From positions 41,160,791 to 41,224,790 of the forward strand of contig NC_081412.1 in NCBI RefSeq assembly GCF_030272615.1: 64,000 nt of DNA. The letters run 5' to 3'. A model generated the notes under the pieces. That model had not been told where the DNA came from, made no database searches, and saw only the letters and a program-made list of their open reading frames with translations. This DNA comes from Cryptomeria japonica. Lineage: Eukaryota > Streptophyta > Pinopsida > Cupressales > Cupressaceae. Positions 44,885 to 56,482 of this stretch are shown one piece after another; positions within the stretch are counted from its first letter, which is position 1; the number at the start of each line of letters is the position of its first letter. Position numbers and translations under genes: made by a program.

Positions 44885-46942
44885 ATGGCAAGAAGTGAGT
44901 CTGCTTCCTCAAAAGCCCCCATGTTTGATGGATCCAGCTATGCCTTCTAGAGTAGAAGAATGGAGACCTATATTTCATCTCTTGGTTTTTATGTGTGGAT
45001 GTTGGTCAAGAATGGGTATGCCATTCCTAATACTCCTCCCACTGATCTGGATGCAAAAAGGGATTATGAGATTAATGAAAAGGAAAAACATGCCATCTTG
45101 AGTGGACTATCCGATAATGAATTTTTCAAAGTCATGCATTGTGTTTCAGCAAAGGAGACATGGGATGAATTGCAAAGGTTGTTTGAGGGAGATGCAAAGG
45201 TCAAGGAAGCCAAGCTACAAACACTAAGGAGCCAACTTGACAACATCAAAATGAAAGATGATGAAAAGATTGCAGACTATCTTCATAGATTTGATGAAAC
45301 TATGAATACTATTAGAGGACTTGGAGAAGAGATCACAGATGATATTCTTGTCAAAACGATACTTAGATCTCTCACTCCCAAATATGATACTAATGTGTCA
45401 ACCATAGAAGAAGCCAAGGATCTAAATACTTTTACAATGGATGAAATATTTGGCTCCCTGACAGCCTATGAGATGAGAACAACTGGTGAAACTTTCTCAA
45501 GGAAAGAAGCAACATTCAACATCACTAAAAAGGGCAAAGAAGATGTTACTCATAAAGAATCTAGTGAAGACTCTGATGTTGAAGTAGAAAAATTTATCAG
45601 GAAGCTCAAAAGAGGATCTGACCAATACAAAGGAAAGCTACCACTTAAATGCTTCAACTACGGGAAGGCAGGACACTTCACTGCAAGTTGTCCTCACAAA
45701 GAAGTTGATGGAGATGAGTCAAGAGAGTTTAGAAGATCTACTAGCAAAGATAGAGAAAGGAATGACTATCAGTAGGGAAGAAGAGGCTACCAAAACCAAA
45801 ACAACCTATATACCATTGAGGATGACACAACAGATGATGAAAACCCATCAGAAGATGATGACCATGAGATCGATAGAAAAGTAAATCTTTTCATGGCACT
45901 TGATAGACCTACTGATGAAGATGAAAAAGAAGAGGATATTGAGGATGAAATGGATTTGGAGAGTGAACTTATTAGTGCACTTGAAGAATTGAGTAAAACA
46001 AGAAGATAACTCAAGAGGGTTAAGCTTGTTGTAGTAGATGAACAAGATCTCTTGAAGTAGTCACTGGAAGAGTTCGGTCAAATCATATCTGACTTGAAGT
46101 TGCAGCTGGAATAAACTAAGACGATCGGTAAAGCTACAACCCTTGATCTGACAAAGAAAGAAAAGGAGCATCAAGAGCTGGAAGTAGAAATAATAAAGCT
46201 CAGAAAGGAGCTTGAAGAAAGCAAGGAAGAAATAAAAACAAGAAGTAAGTATGAAGGGAACACTGAGGCTTTGGATAAGATGTTGAGCAAACAAAAGCAA
46301 TCCGGTGGCTTAGGATTTGAAGTTGGTCAAGGTTAAACCCACAAAGGTAAATCCAACAAAGAGATAATGTTCACTTCTTGAATTGAAGGTGAAGAAAAGA
46401 ATACATTCACTATAGGAAAGGATATTGGCAAAAAGACATATGCAAATGTTGTTGGAAATCGACATCCAAACCAATATGCAGAAATGAACCGGAGACCACA
46501 TTTCATGCATAAATTTGTAGACCCAAGGAGGAATGCCAGAATTGACTGAGAAGGATTCACCAGATTCAACAACATGAAGGGAAGACCCCCAATGAGGCAT
46601 TTCCATTCAGGACCAAGACAACCAAACCAGTATGCATCAGACTTTCATTGTTATTGTTACCGGTGTAATAAATTTGGGCACAAAATAGCTGACTGTAGGT
46701 TAAACAATAAGCCTTCTATGAATTATGAAAGTAGAAATTCATTTAATGCACTCTAGGATATGAATGTTGTCTTTTGTCAGTGCAATGGATATGGACATAA
46801 GAGTTTTGATTTTAGGAAGAACAAACCGGTATCCTATAATAATTTTAAGGACGTTCCCTTTAATGAAAATATAAAATGTACTAACTGTCAAGAATTTGGA
46901 CACATAGCAAAGTTATTCAAAAACAAGAAGATCAAGAACTAG
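44885..46942 (+). pseudogene. Copia A gag: capsid, coiled coil, zinc-knuckle array
   Basis: One frame of 686 codons from the ATG at 44885 with about nine stops. Order: MARSESASSKAPMFDG; capsid of UBN2 type (TWDELQRLFEGDAKVKEAKL, IADYLHRFDETMNTIRGLG, ILRSLTPKYD); a knuckle CFNYGKAGHFTASC at 45650-45691 (second Cys is Tyr); acidic segment; coiled coil (ELEVEIIKLRKELEESKEEI); GGLGFEVGQG near 46310; then CYRCNKFGHKIADC, CQCNGYGHKSFDF (last Cys lost) and CTNCQEFGHIAKLF (last Cys lost). The second half, from the coiled coil onward, corresponds in order to the entire gag of Y, X1 and X2. Typical copia Gag is about half this length. Confidence 0.87.
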
Positions 46943-49900
46943 TAACTGAACCTGAGCTAAATATAAAAACTAACAAGAAGAAGGAAATCAAACCAGTTTG
47001 GGTTGAGAAAGAAAAGGAAAAGCCAAAATCAAGTCTCATAGTGCAGACTGCCTTGCATGCTGAAAGGAAAAATATATGGGTGGTAGATAGTGGTTTCTCA
47101 AACCATATGACTGGTGACAAAAGAAAATTCATTAAACTTGAAGATTGGAATGGTGGATCGGTAAAATTTGGAGACAATTCCTCCATCAAAATAAAGGGAA
47201 AATGAACACTAAGCATTGATGGAAAACTGAAGGCACATGATGTTTATTATGTGGAAGGCCTCAAACATAATCTACTAAGTGTGATTCAGATGTGTGAAAA
47301 AGGTTACAAATTCACCTTTGACTCAATCGGTTGCCAAATAAAGAAAGACAGTACCGATATAGTTGTGGCAGAAGGAAAGAGAGCTTATGGAAATGTTTAT
47401 AATCTGAAGGAATGCTATGAGTCTTGATGTATGTTAGGGCAAGTAGATGAAAGTTGGTTGTGGCACAAAAGATTAGGCCACATAAATTTTGATAACTTAG
47501 TTGCAGTAAGCAAAAAGGGGTGTGTGAGGAATATTCCACTCATCATCAAACCGATAAAAACATTTTGTGATGAATTTGTAAAAGGTAATAAAATAAAAGT
47601 GAGTTTCAGGACAAAGGAGCACAACACCTCAAAGCCACTTGAAATTGTGCATACAGATCTATGTGGTCCAACTAGAACAAGAGCACTTTCTGGTGAAAGA
47701 TACTTTATGCTCTGCATTGATGACTACTCAAGGATGACATGGGTCACCTTTCTACAAGATAAATCACAAGCATTTTAAAGATTTAAGATCTTTCAGAAGA
47801 TGGTGGAAAAAGAAAGTGGGTACAAATTAAAATGCGTAAGATCAAACAGGGGTGGAGAGTTCACATCAAATGAATTTGAGGATTATTGTGAAAAACATGG
47901 AATTAGAAGGCAAGACTCTGCTCCTAGAACATCACTACAAAATGGTGTGGTAGAAAGGAAGAACAGGACAGTCAAGGATATGGCCAAAACCATGTTGAAT
48001 GAGGCCAGTCTGCCAGATACTTATTGGAAAGAAGTTGTTTATACTGATACATACACTTTGAACCGGGTTCAATTAAGAACAAACAACAAGATGATGCCTT
48101 ATGAGTTATGGTATTACCGGAAGCCATCAGTCAAATATTTCAAAGTATTTGGAAGTAAGTGCTTCATCAAGAAAGATATGGATGGTTTAGGAAGTTTTGA
48201 CTCCAGGAGTGATGAAGGAATCTTTCTTGGCTACTCATCTAACAAAAAAGCTTACAAATGCTACAATAAAAGGCTAAGAAGGGTCATTGAGAGTGTGCAT
48301 GTGAAAGTTGATGAAGATATGCACAGATGATCTCAACCATAGGTTGACTAGTATGATGACTCTAGTGATGAATATTATGAATCTCAGACAGAAATTAAAC
48401 TATAGGTAGCATCTCAGAAGGTTTCCAACTAGTATGTATAGTTGAATCACCCTGAACAAATTTTGTGAAATAAGAGTGATGGTGTGCAGACTAGAAGAAG
48501 ACTTGCCCGAAATGATGAACAAGTCAACCTATGCCTCATGACTAAAGTTGAACCCAAAACTTTCATTGAGGCTAGCAAGAGACAAGAATGGATGGATGCC
48601 ATGGAAGAAGAACTGCACCAGATTGAGAAGAACAAGACTTGGGAATTAGTCCCTAGACTGGAAGAGAAGAATATCATTGGCACAAAGTGGGTCTACCAGA
48701 ACAAATTGAATGAATAAGGTAAGATTTTAAGGCATAAAGCTAGACTAGTGTGCAAAGGATACTCTCAAGTAGAGGGGATTGACTTTGAAGAAACATTTGA
48801 ACCAGTGGCTAGCTTAGAAGCAATTAGGATGTTTCTAGCTTACTCTGCCTACAAGGGCTATAAAGTATACCAAATGGATGTAAAATCTACTTTTCTAAAT
48901 GGAAATTTAGAAGAAGTATACATGGAGCAACCAGAAGGATTTCTCCTACATGATGATGAGACATTTGTTTGTCATTAAAGAAGGCTCTATATGGTTTGAA
49001 GCAAGCTCCTAGATCATGGTACTCAAGATTAGATCAGTATCTGAAGGAGCAAGGATTCAAAAATGGAAGTTCTGACAGTAATTTGTACATAAGGAAAGAT
49101 GGGAATCACATGATTATTGTAGTTGTGTATGTATATGACATCATCTTTGGAGGCAATAAGGATACTCTCTGCAAAGAGTTAGTTGATCAGATGTGGTCAA
49201 AATTTGTGATGTCAATGCATGGTGAATTGACTTACTTCCTTGGCTTATAGATATTATAGAAAGACAAAGGAATCTTTATCTCACAAGTCAAGTATGCAAA
49301 GGAGATGCCGAAGAAATTCCAATTGGCAGATTGCAAACTGTAAGTACTCACATGGTGATCAATAGCAAATTGAGCAAGAATGATGAATCACCGGTAGTGG
49401 ATCAAACTCTGAATAGATCCATAATAGGTAGTCTATTGTATCTAACTTCTTTAAGACCAGATATAGTTTAGGCAGTATGCATGGTAGCTAGATTCCAAGC
49501 TCCACCAAAGCAGTCACACATGAATGTTGTTAGCATAATTTTTAGGTACCTACAAGGAACTCTCAGCTATGGCTTGTGGTATCCTAAACAAGGAGATTTC
49601 ATCTTGGAAGCATACATTGATGCCGATTGGGCAGGATGCATTCTTTTTGGGTGACTGATTGGTCTCTTGGCATAGCAAGAAGTAGGAATCAGTCTCCTTA
49701 TCTACTATTGAAGCCAAGTACATTGCTGCTACTACATGTTGCTCTTAGGTGCTTTGGATGAAGCAGAATCTCAAATATATATAGGTGGACATCACTGAAC
49801 CTATTCTCATCCAGTGTGACAATTCGAGTGCAATCAACATAGAAAATAATCTGGTCATGCATTCCAAAACAAAACACATTGCTATCAAATATCACTTTCT

Positions 49901-50042
49901 CCAAGAGAAGGTTGAAGGACAGGAGATAAGGATGGATTATGTCTCCACTGGTGAACAAGTAGCATACATTTTCACCAAACCATTACCGGTCATCACTTTT
50001 GAGTACCTCCGCCACAAGTTGGGTGTTATTTCATCTACCTAG
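46930..50042 (+). pseudogene. Copia A pol: protease, integrase, RT, RNase H
   Basis: Overlaps the gag end in a different frame (relative shift of minus one), then shifts again near 48970. Protease WVVDSGFSNHM near 47077 keeps DSG. Pre-integrase region LWHKRLGHINFDNL. Integrase HTDLCGP, VRSNRGGEF and NGVVERKN: the second Asp of the catalytic triad is Asn. [34 protein letters not shown], and YVYDIIF near 49130, in place of the catalytic YVDD. RNase H pieces LWYPKQGDF, CDNSSAIN and HSKTKHIAIKYHF lie from 49560 to 50042. Multiple stops add to the damage. The element cannot be autonomous now. Confidence 0.9.
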
Positions 50043-50208
50043 GAAGGCTTTATGTGGCTCAGGGGAAGATGATGGTGGTAAAATGGGGAGCCTAGTATGG
50101 ATCAAAGGGGGAGTGCACAAGTACTCTTTGTCATTGTGTCAAAGGGAGAGAAATGTACCGCTATGAAGTGAATCGTGAGAAGTTGACATCAATGCCAAAG
50201 GGGGAGAT
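50043..50208 (+). other. Copia A 3' untranslated stretch and polypurine tract
   Basis: No gene. CCAAAGGGGGAGAT (50195-50208) abuts the 3' LTR. A second AAAGGGGGAG lies near 50104-50113 and an AAAGGGAGAG near 50143-50152. Confidence 0.82.
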
Positions 50209-51645
50209 TGTTGGCATTTTGGCACTATGTTGTAATTGATGTCAACTGGCATGATGGTGATCCACATGAGGGTGAGCATAAAGAATGAAGGTCAATCGGT
50301 CTAAAGGATGGTTGCTCATTTATGATGAAGAGGCAGAATCTTAAAAGTTGTCTCACACTATCGAAGGTGAAGATGTGTAACCGGTACAAGATGCTCTACC
50401 AAGTAACAAAAGAAGAACACTCTACTAGCAAAGAGATATACCAATATGTGTTTGCCAAACCGACTATGAGTTGGTGGGCCATGTCTTGATCCATGTGATG
50501 CCATGTGGAGCAAAGGTGGAAAGTGTGTTGTGGTTCATGAAGCCTCATCGCCAGGGTTGATGAAACAGATAATCGCCATTAATGAAGCAGCCACAAATCA
50601 CAAGATTGTACCTGACTGATTGTAGCTCAAGGAAGAAGGAATGATAGAGGAAGATCAAGGTGTAGTTGGTGCCTAAATAAAGGGAAAGGAAATCTGATTT
50701 AGGATGTTCTCATAAAGGAAACTTCTGGAACACTTTGTGTGTCGTTTGACTTCATGACAGAAAATCCGATTCGTGATTGCCACTCCAAGAAAAACATTTA
50801 TTGGATAATGAAAACTATGTGCAGGTGCAGTCTTCAAGGACAGGTGATTGATCCAAGATAGGTGGGATTGGATCTCATGAAGATTGTGTCGAAAAGAGAA
50901 AACCCTAACCGCCTAGGTTTTTGAATTGCATTCTGGCGAGAAAGCAGAGTATAAGAAATGAGAGCTCTAGACAGATGCAGGGGTTGATGCTGTGAAGATT
51001 GAGTAGAGAAGAGAAGGGAGAGTGAGAAAGGGGAAAACTTTAGAAGGTGTTCTGAGCAAGTTGCAGTGTGAGTGAGAAAGAAAACTGGTGAGAGGATTCT
51101 ACCGACAGTATCATAGTCTGGCAGTTGAACCTAACCAGTAAGGTGTGGCAGAGAAAGCAGCATCGTAGTGTGACACAGTGTGTTGAGAGACTGTGTGTGA
51201 AAGGGAGAGAAAGGTAACAGAGAGTTATTTGATTCTAGAGTTGCAGAATTCATTTGTAACAAGAAGCCTCAATTGCATTCAAATAGTATTTCAATATACA
51301 TCGACAAGTTGAAGCTTAGTGCAGGGGTTGGTGCTCCTTGGGTTGGTGCTCCTTGGGTTGATGCCCAAAGTCTTTAAAGCTTTGTGTTTTACCTATGAGG
51401 CTAGATTGGAGCAGTAATCTCCAATAACTCTTCTCACCAAGGTTTTCCCATATTGGGTTTTCCTCATAAATCTGGTGTTGTGAATTTCTTGTCTGTGAAT
51501 GATCTCTTTGGTTTTCTCTCTTGCATTATAGGTATGGTTGTTTAGTGGCTAAGTAAATAGTTGATTGTTTGAAGTTAGATCGGTAAGAGGAAAGATTTAG
51601 GAACCACTGATTCACCCCCCTCTTAGTGGTATTCAGTGTTCAACA
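50209..51645 (+). repeat. Copia A 3' LTR
   Basis: 1437 bases, TGTTGGCATTTTGGCAC to GTGTTCAACA. It contains a local duplication CTCCTTGGGTTGGTG near 51333-51360 and the C-rich block at 51608-51628. Confidence 0.92.
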
Positions 51646-51650
51646 AGATG

Positions 51651-52709
51651 AAGCCAAAGAAAATGAAAATGAAGGAGAAGGTTCACTAAGTAGTGAACAG
51701 ATCTCAGAACTCTTAGCTGCTGATTTTAAGAGGTATACATCCATAAATGTCCCCAATCTCTCATACCCAATCAATATATATTTTGATACTGATGATATTC
51801 TCTGCGGTGTGAGGTATGATACATATGATGTTTCTTTCCCTACATTTTATTTGAATAATGGACAAGATGAAAATGTATATAAGGTTGATAAATATGATAA
51901 TGTGGATTCATATGCTGATATGAAATCAGAATTTGATATGCATTGTGTGGATCTTGGTTGTAAAGAGAAAGGCAAATCTGAGTTAATTTTTCTAGATTTT
52001 TAATTGGTAAATGAACTATTGACAAATGATCATGCATTTTCATGTGTGCAAAAGGCTGATATAAGGTGTAATCAGTATGCTAAGTTGCAGTCATTTTATG
52101 AGAAAATGTTCCTCTCTAGTTTGCAAGCATGTATTATGGAAGAGTGTTTTCCATTTATGCAAACTAGCACTCAGCATGTGCCTGATGTTCCTAGTGATCA
52201 GATGGAGCAGGGTTACTTTTCTTTCCAGCTAAGAATAATAATTATACACAATATGACAGTTGTGTGTCATTTGATGGTCAACATTTTGAAGTGGGATCTG
52301 TTTTTCAAAGATTGAATGATTACCAGCATGTTGATTATCTTTTGTATGATGAGATGATGAAAAGTTGCAGAGTTTGTGATCAGGCAAATGTAAATGAAAC
52401 TTTCAGCTTACCCTTGATTCATGGAAATGAGAATCATGTATTTGATAGGGGTAAGCATTAAATCCAAGTTTGATAGCCTGGGGCCATATGTAAATAAGTT
52501 TTGTTGTATAGTCGCTTTACTTTCACTGGTGTGGTTTTCAATAAGAAGCCTTGTTGTTGGGTTGAAAGTGAGGAACCCCTGTTTTGGAAAGTGAAGCTCA
52601 CTGAAGAATTTACTGGAAGAGATATGTCCTATTTTTGGGTGGTTTGCTTTGCCAAAGATTTTGAATTCTTGTGTTGGTCTTGTGTCCAACCATCCCCAGT
52701 CAGAGCCAC
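51651..52709 (+). pseudogene. LARD-like ORF, second part
   Basis: Continues the frame interrupted at 43372 (STKD then EAKENENEGEG across one copy of the AGATG duplication). It runs to a stop at 52001-52003, on to about 52230, shifts frame (VSFDGQHFEVGSVFQRL) and reaches a region rich in Trp, Phe and Cys (FYWVV-like, CVRPSP-like, at 52560-52700). No family recognised. Including both parts the frame covers about 1.8 kb, most of the internal region, which is unusual for a LARD, since those are often described as non-coding. Confidence 0.55.
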
Positions 52710-55700
52710 TGTTGGGACTCATAAAAATCATGCTAAATTTGGTGACCCAATGAAGCCTTGCTCTAAGGATTTCTCTTTGCGGCTTTGTTCCATGGTAAGG
52801 CAAGTGAATTATTGTAATTCACTTTGAACTTGAACCCTTGAACCTTTTTGGTTCAAGGTTCAAGGTTCAATTGTTTCTCCTACTTGTGTCGTGGCTTCCT
52901 AATGATTTGTAATAAGCAAATGTGAGTGTGTTAAGTCAGCTTTAAACCATTTGCAAATCGGTTCAAGGTTCATGGTTCAAAATGTCCCTTTCTTTTTATC
53001 CATGGTCTTTGCTCGTTGCCTTTTTCCACTTAAGCAGAAGGGTCTGTGTGTCGTCAAGAGGGGCTCCCTTTTTTATATCTAGGCATAGGTAGGTTCTGTT
53101 AAATTTTATTTTTTGCCTAAGTCTTATGTTTTTCCTATGTATCTATTGGACTTCCTAAAGATCGAGCAGGTTCTTGTTGATCTCACAGTCGTTGCTACAC
53201 CACAACCCAGAAGTGCTCGATGGTTACTCACCATGACATGGTGACTAAGTGGTGGGACCCACTGGAAAAGGCTAAGGTAAACCTTTTATCCCACATTGGC
53301 AACAGGGGGGAGCATTTCAATATTTATATTCAAGGCCGCATATATCTTAAGTGTCAAACCTTACGGACTTTTGGCAAGTGGCCGATCAAGCAAGTGGGTC
53401 CCCCCCCCCCCAACGAGTGCATGTGCATCTCAGAATGGCTTAATTTTTGCAACAAAATGGAGGATTAAACAATGTGCATGTTACAGAAGATCGGACGACA
53501 GTTGCTATACCGCAAGATGAAAGTGCTTGACTGTTAACAACCGCAACTTGGCAACTGATGAGCTGGCAGGCTAGGTGGCAGTGAGCTAAGCACTGAGCAA
53601 ATCATGAGGTATCGAGTGGTGACACGCAGCTAGTGATGTGGAGGTGCCATGTGGTGGAGCAGAGGATGTAGCCGCCCAGAGGGGCTAAGGGTCGATAAAA
53701 TCAACAAAGATCAATGGTGATCAAGATGGATCCAAGGGTTGTCGCTATGTCACAACATGAAGATTCTCGCCAGATAAAGGTCGCAACTTGGCGACAAACC
53801 ACTAGCGGTGAACCATGGCCGGTAGTTGATGCAAGCAGTTAAGGTAGACAGTTCATTATGGTGGTTAATGGAGGTCATGCTAAGGTGTCGGAGTGGAGAG
53901 CCCAGAATGAATATCCTCGTGACAGGTGGCACCCAGTTATAAACTCCGAAGCCAATTGAAGGGTGCCACATGACAAAGCATATGGCAGGTGAGGGTGTTA
54001 ATGAAATTGTGGTTTCAATGAGACACAAAAATGGATAGTCGAAGAGGAAGTTTGGTCGAAAGGGTGAAATGTCGAGCAAACCAAAGGAAGTGGTGGGTCC
54101 GATGGAGATGACTTGGTGGTCTAGGTGGTCAGATGGTGAGCTAGAGGTTGACAAGTGGCTGGCCTAACTAGATGGGTGGAGTCCAAGTAGATCAAAGGGC
54201 GAATCCAAACATGCCACGCAGTGACCTCATGGCATAAGCGAGAGCTATTCAGAGAAGGTAAATTATGAGAAAGTTTGGAAAGATCAACAGTCAAGCGAGA
54301 TGATTTAACGATTGTCGCGATGCGAAAGTGATCGCCAAATATCACATGCGACATAGAGACTGACCAGGTGGTAGGTGTGGTGGCTCTCTAGGTGGATCTA
54401 GGGGCAAGTAAGGTTGTGACATGTGTTGGGCCAGTCAGAACAGAAAATGAGAGGGAGCCACTCAGCCGAGGTAAAATCCAGAAAAGTTTGGGCAGATCAA
54501 TGGTGATTGAAGGAAGATAAATGGTTGTCGCCAAGTTGCAACATGAAGTTTCTTGGTGGCTAAAGGTCGCGACTTGGCGACCAAGTGGTGGGGCCCAGTA
54601 GAAAAGAAGAGCCAAGGAAGAAACAAAGAGTTTCATTCTGGTGGTGAACCCAGGCGGTGCTGAGGTGGCAAGATATGGGCCCCAGAATAAACCAGATGAT
54701 GCCACATGGAGGAGATACACAGAAAATGTTTGTGCGACAAGATTCAAAGATTTAAATATGAATTTAGATTGTGGTAACAGGTAGAGAATTAAATGACCGA
54801 CTTGCAGAGGGATTGGTGGCTGGGGATTTATTTTTTACTTGATATATAAGTGTTATATATCATTGGAAAGCTTTGGATCCAAGGAATTGGATTCTGCATT
54901 CAAGTGTAGCCCACAAAAAATATATTTGGGGAATTTACCTCGGGATCTCAAATTGGATTTTTAATCAGAGAGATTGGATGTTCTACAGACCAAGTTGTGC
55001 AAAACAGTTGTTGCTGAAAGATAGGGTGGTTATTGTTGTCGGAGAATGAAATCTGATTTTGTCCTCCCTGCCTTCTTATTCGAGGCTCTTCTCATTTTGT
55101 AGAGGTTCCAAATTTTTGTGAGCAAGGCTCCTGAATCTCGGTTTCCAATTCTGAGTTTTTTTGCCAAACTTGTAATACAATGTCCCTTTTCAAGAAATAG
55201 AGTATCTTCTTGTTGTAAATATTTTTTGTTGTAGGTCACATATATGTAAGGCATATATACAGTTTATTCGATTGTCTCTAGGCCTTCTCTTATTTTCAAT
55301 GAATCCAGTCTTCAAGGGAGTTTGGGTTTGTCCTCTCAAAGTGGAAGTGTAATGGGTGTTCTTAGGTACTCTTCAAGGAAGGGTTTAAATTCTATGATCA
55401 ATCATTTTGAATTCAGGATAATGTCTAGATATGTATGATCCTTTGTTTGAAGTTTAGAATGAATTAATGTCAGGCATTAATGTAGGGATATCTTTATGAA
55501 TAAATTGGATTTGCAATAGTGTTTTTCATTTACAGTTTGATGTATGACTCCATGCCCTTGGATAAGGCACTAGTCTTGCAGATTATGGGGATTCTCAAAA
55601 AATTTAAATATCAAGTACCCATTTGCTTTCATGTTTGTAGGTTTAGTTTGTTCCACCTATCTCATACTCCAATCTTGTTGAGATATCAATGTAGATCTAG

Positions 55701-55953
55701 CCCATCTACAATAACCTCCTTGTTGTTGAGCCTTGGGAGATTAATCTACTTTTATTGATGCCATATGTCTGTAACTGGTTGTATTTAATGCATCAAAGGG
55801 TGTCCCCCCTAGGTCTTGCAGAACCTAAAGTGTAGGAGGATCATTAGGATCCTATGTTATGTTGTCCAAGCCCTGAAGTATTTCATTGATTGAGATTGGC
55901 TATTTCATAGATAGTTTGCAGGTGAACTTGGGTGTCTCTTTTTGAGACCAACA
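52710..55953 (+). repeat. LARD-like 3' LTR
   Basis: 3244 bases, paired with 38741-42002. It keeps the 21-base hairpin (52824-52870), a C-run near 53400, the five inverted-arm units (near 53187, 53498, 53738, 54310 and 54527) and a TATA-like TATATAAG at 54843-54850. The unit at 54527-54581 has the best stem: GTCGCCAAGTTGCAAC pairs with GTCGCGACTTGGCGAC at 14 of 16 positions. Confidence 0.88.
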
Positions 55954-55958
55954 ATACT

Positions 55959-56482
55959 CCTAGAGAAGGTATCTCTACTTATATTGGTAGTATTTCTTCT
56001 TATCTATAAACAAGAGAGAAAGGTGTGGTGCATGTTAGTGTGTGGATACTGGTATAGTAAACCAATAGAGAAGGGTTCAGTTGAATATGCCAATCTCTAC
56101 CAACATCATTCACTGTCTTTTTGAGGATTTTTAGAATAGTTTTTTTTGATGCTTCTGCTTGCCCATTCCCTTGTTGATAGAAAGGTGTGGAAAATATGTG
56201 TTGGATCTTGAATTTCTCACATAGCTCTTGTACATCCTGATTCTTGACCGATCGCCCATTTTCAGTGATTATGGCCATGGGTATGCCATAGCGACATATG
56301 ATGTAGTTCAAAATAAATGCAACAATTTGTTTTCCTATGATATTTATGAGAGCTACTGCCTCAATCCATTTTTGGAAATATTTTGTAGCTACAAAGATGA
56401 ATTTGTGACTATTGGATGAAGGAGGATGTATCTTTCCTACTAGATCAAGACCCCAATGGCAGAATGGCCAAGATGTTGCCAA
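55959..56482 (-). pseudogene. Tat-type integrase core, 5' piece of split gene
   Basis: Minus strand. PFCHWGLDLVGKI opens the core with the first Asp. FVATKYFQKWIEA and CRYGIPMAIITENGRS follow; the second acidic position reads Glu in TENG where TDNG is usual. FSTPFYQQGNGQAEASKKT carries the Glu. PFSLVYR ends the core, and VEIPSLGV reaches the insertion at 55958. The gene continues at 38740. Confidence 0.87.

Larger units (their letters stand above)
43373..51645 (+). mobile_element. Copia A: full-length Ty1/copia element with long gag
   Basis: LTRs 43373-44818 and 50209-51645, primer site 44821-44833, polypurine tract 50196-50208, perfect duplication AGATG (43368-43372, 51646-51650). Gag and pol are in different frames and both are decayed. 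The very long gag with several knuckles recalls SIRE/Maximus-type copia elements; assignment to lineage is tentative. In the first 91 aligned LTR bases I count nine differences, seven of them transitions. Confidence 0.92.
38741..55953 (+). mobile_element. LARD-like element: 3.2-kb LTRs, tRNA-Arg-like primer site, no pol
   Basis: LTRs 38741-42002 and 52710-55953, perfect duplication ATACT (38736-38740, 55954-55958), both ends TGTTRGG and CCAACA. The primer site resembles that of Tat/Ogre elements. After removing copia A, the internal region is only about 2.4 kb and holds one long, broken frame of unknown function. No protease, RT, RNase H or integrase. No clear polypurine tract precedes the 3' LTR. 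Size and structure fit a large retrotransposon derivative moved by Tat-type enzymes; that helper relation is inference. Confidence 0.85.

Noticed and set aside
53750..54154. 134-codon minus-strand frame in the LARD-like LTR, with others at 54388-54747 and 40017-40274
   Set aside because: They cross the hairpin subrepeats, differ between the two LTR copies and show no recognisable protein.
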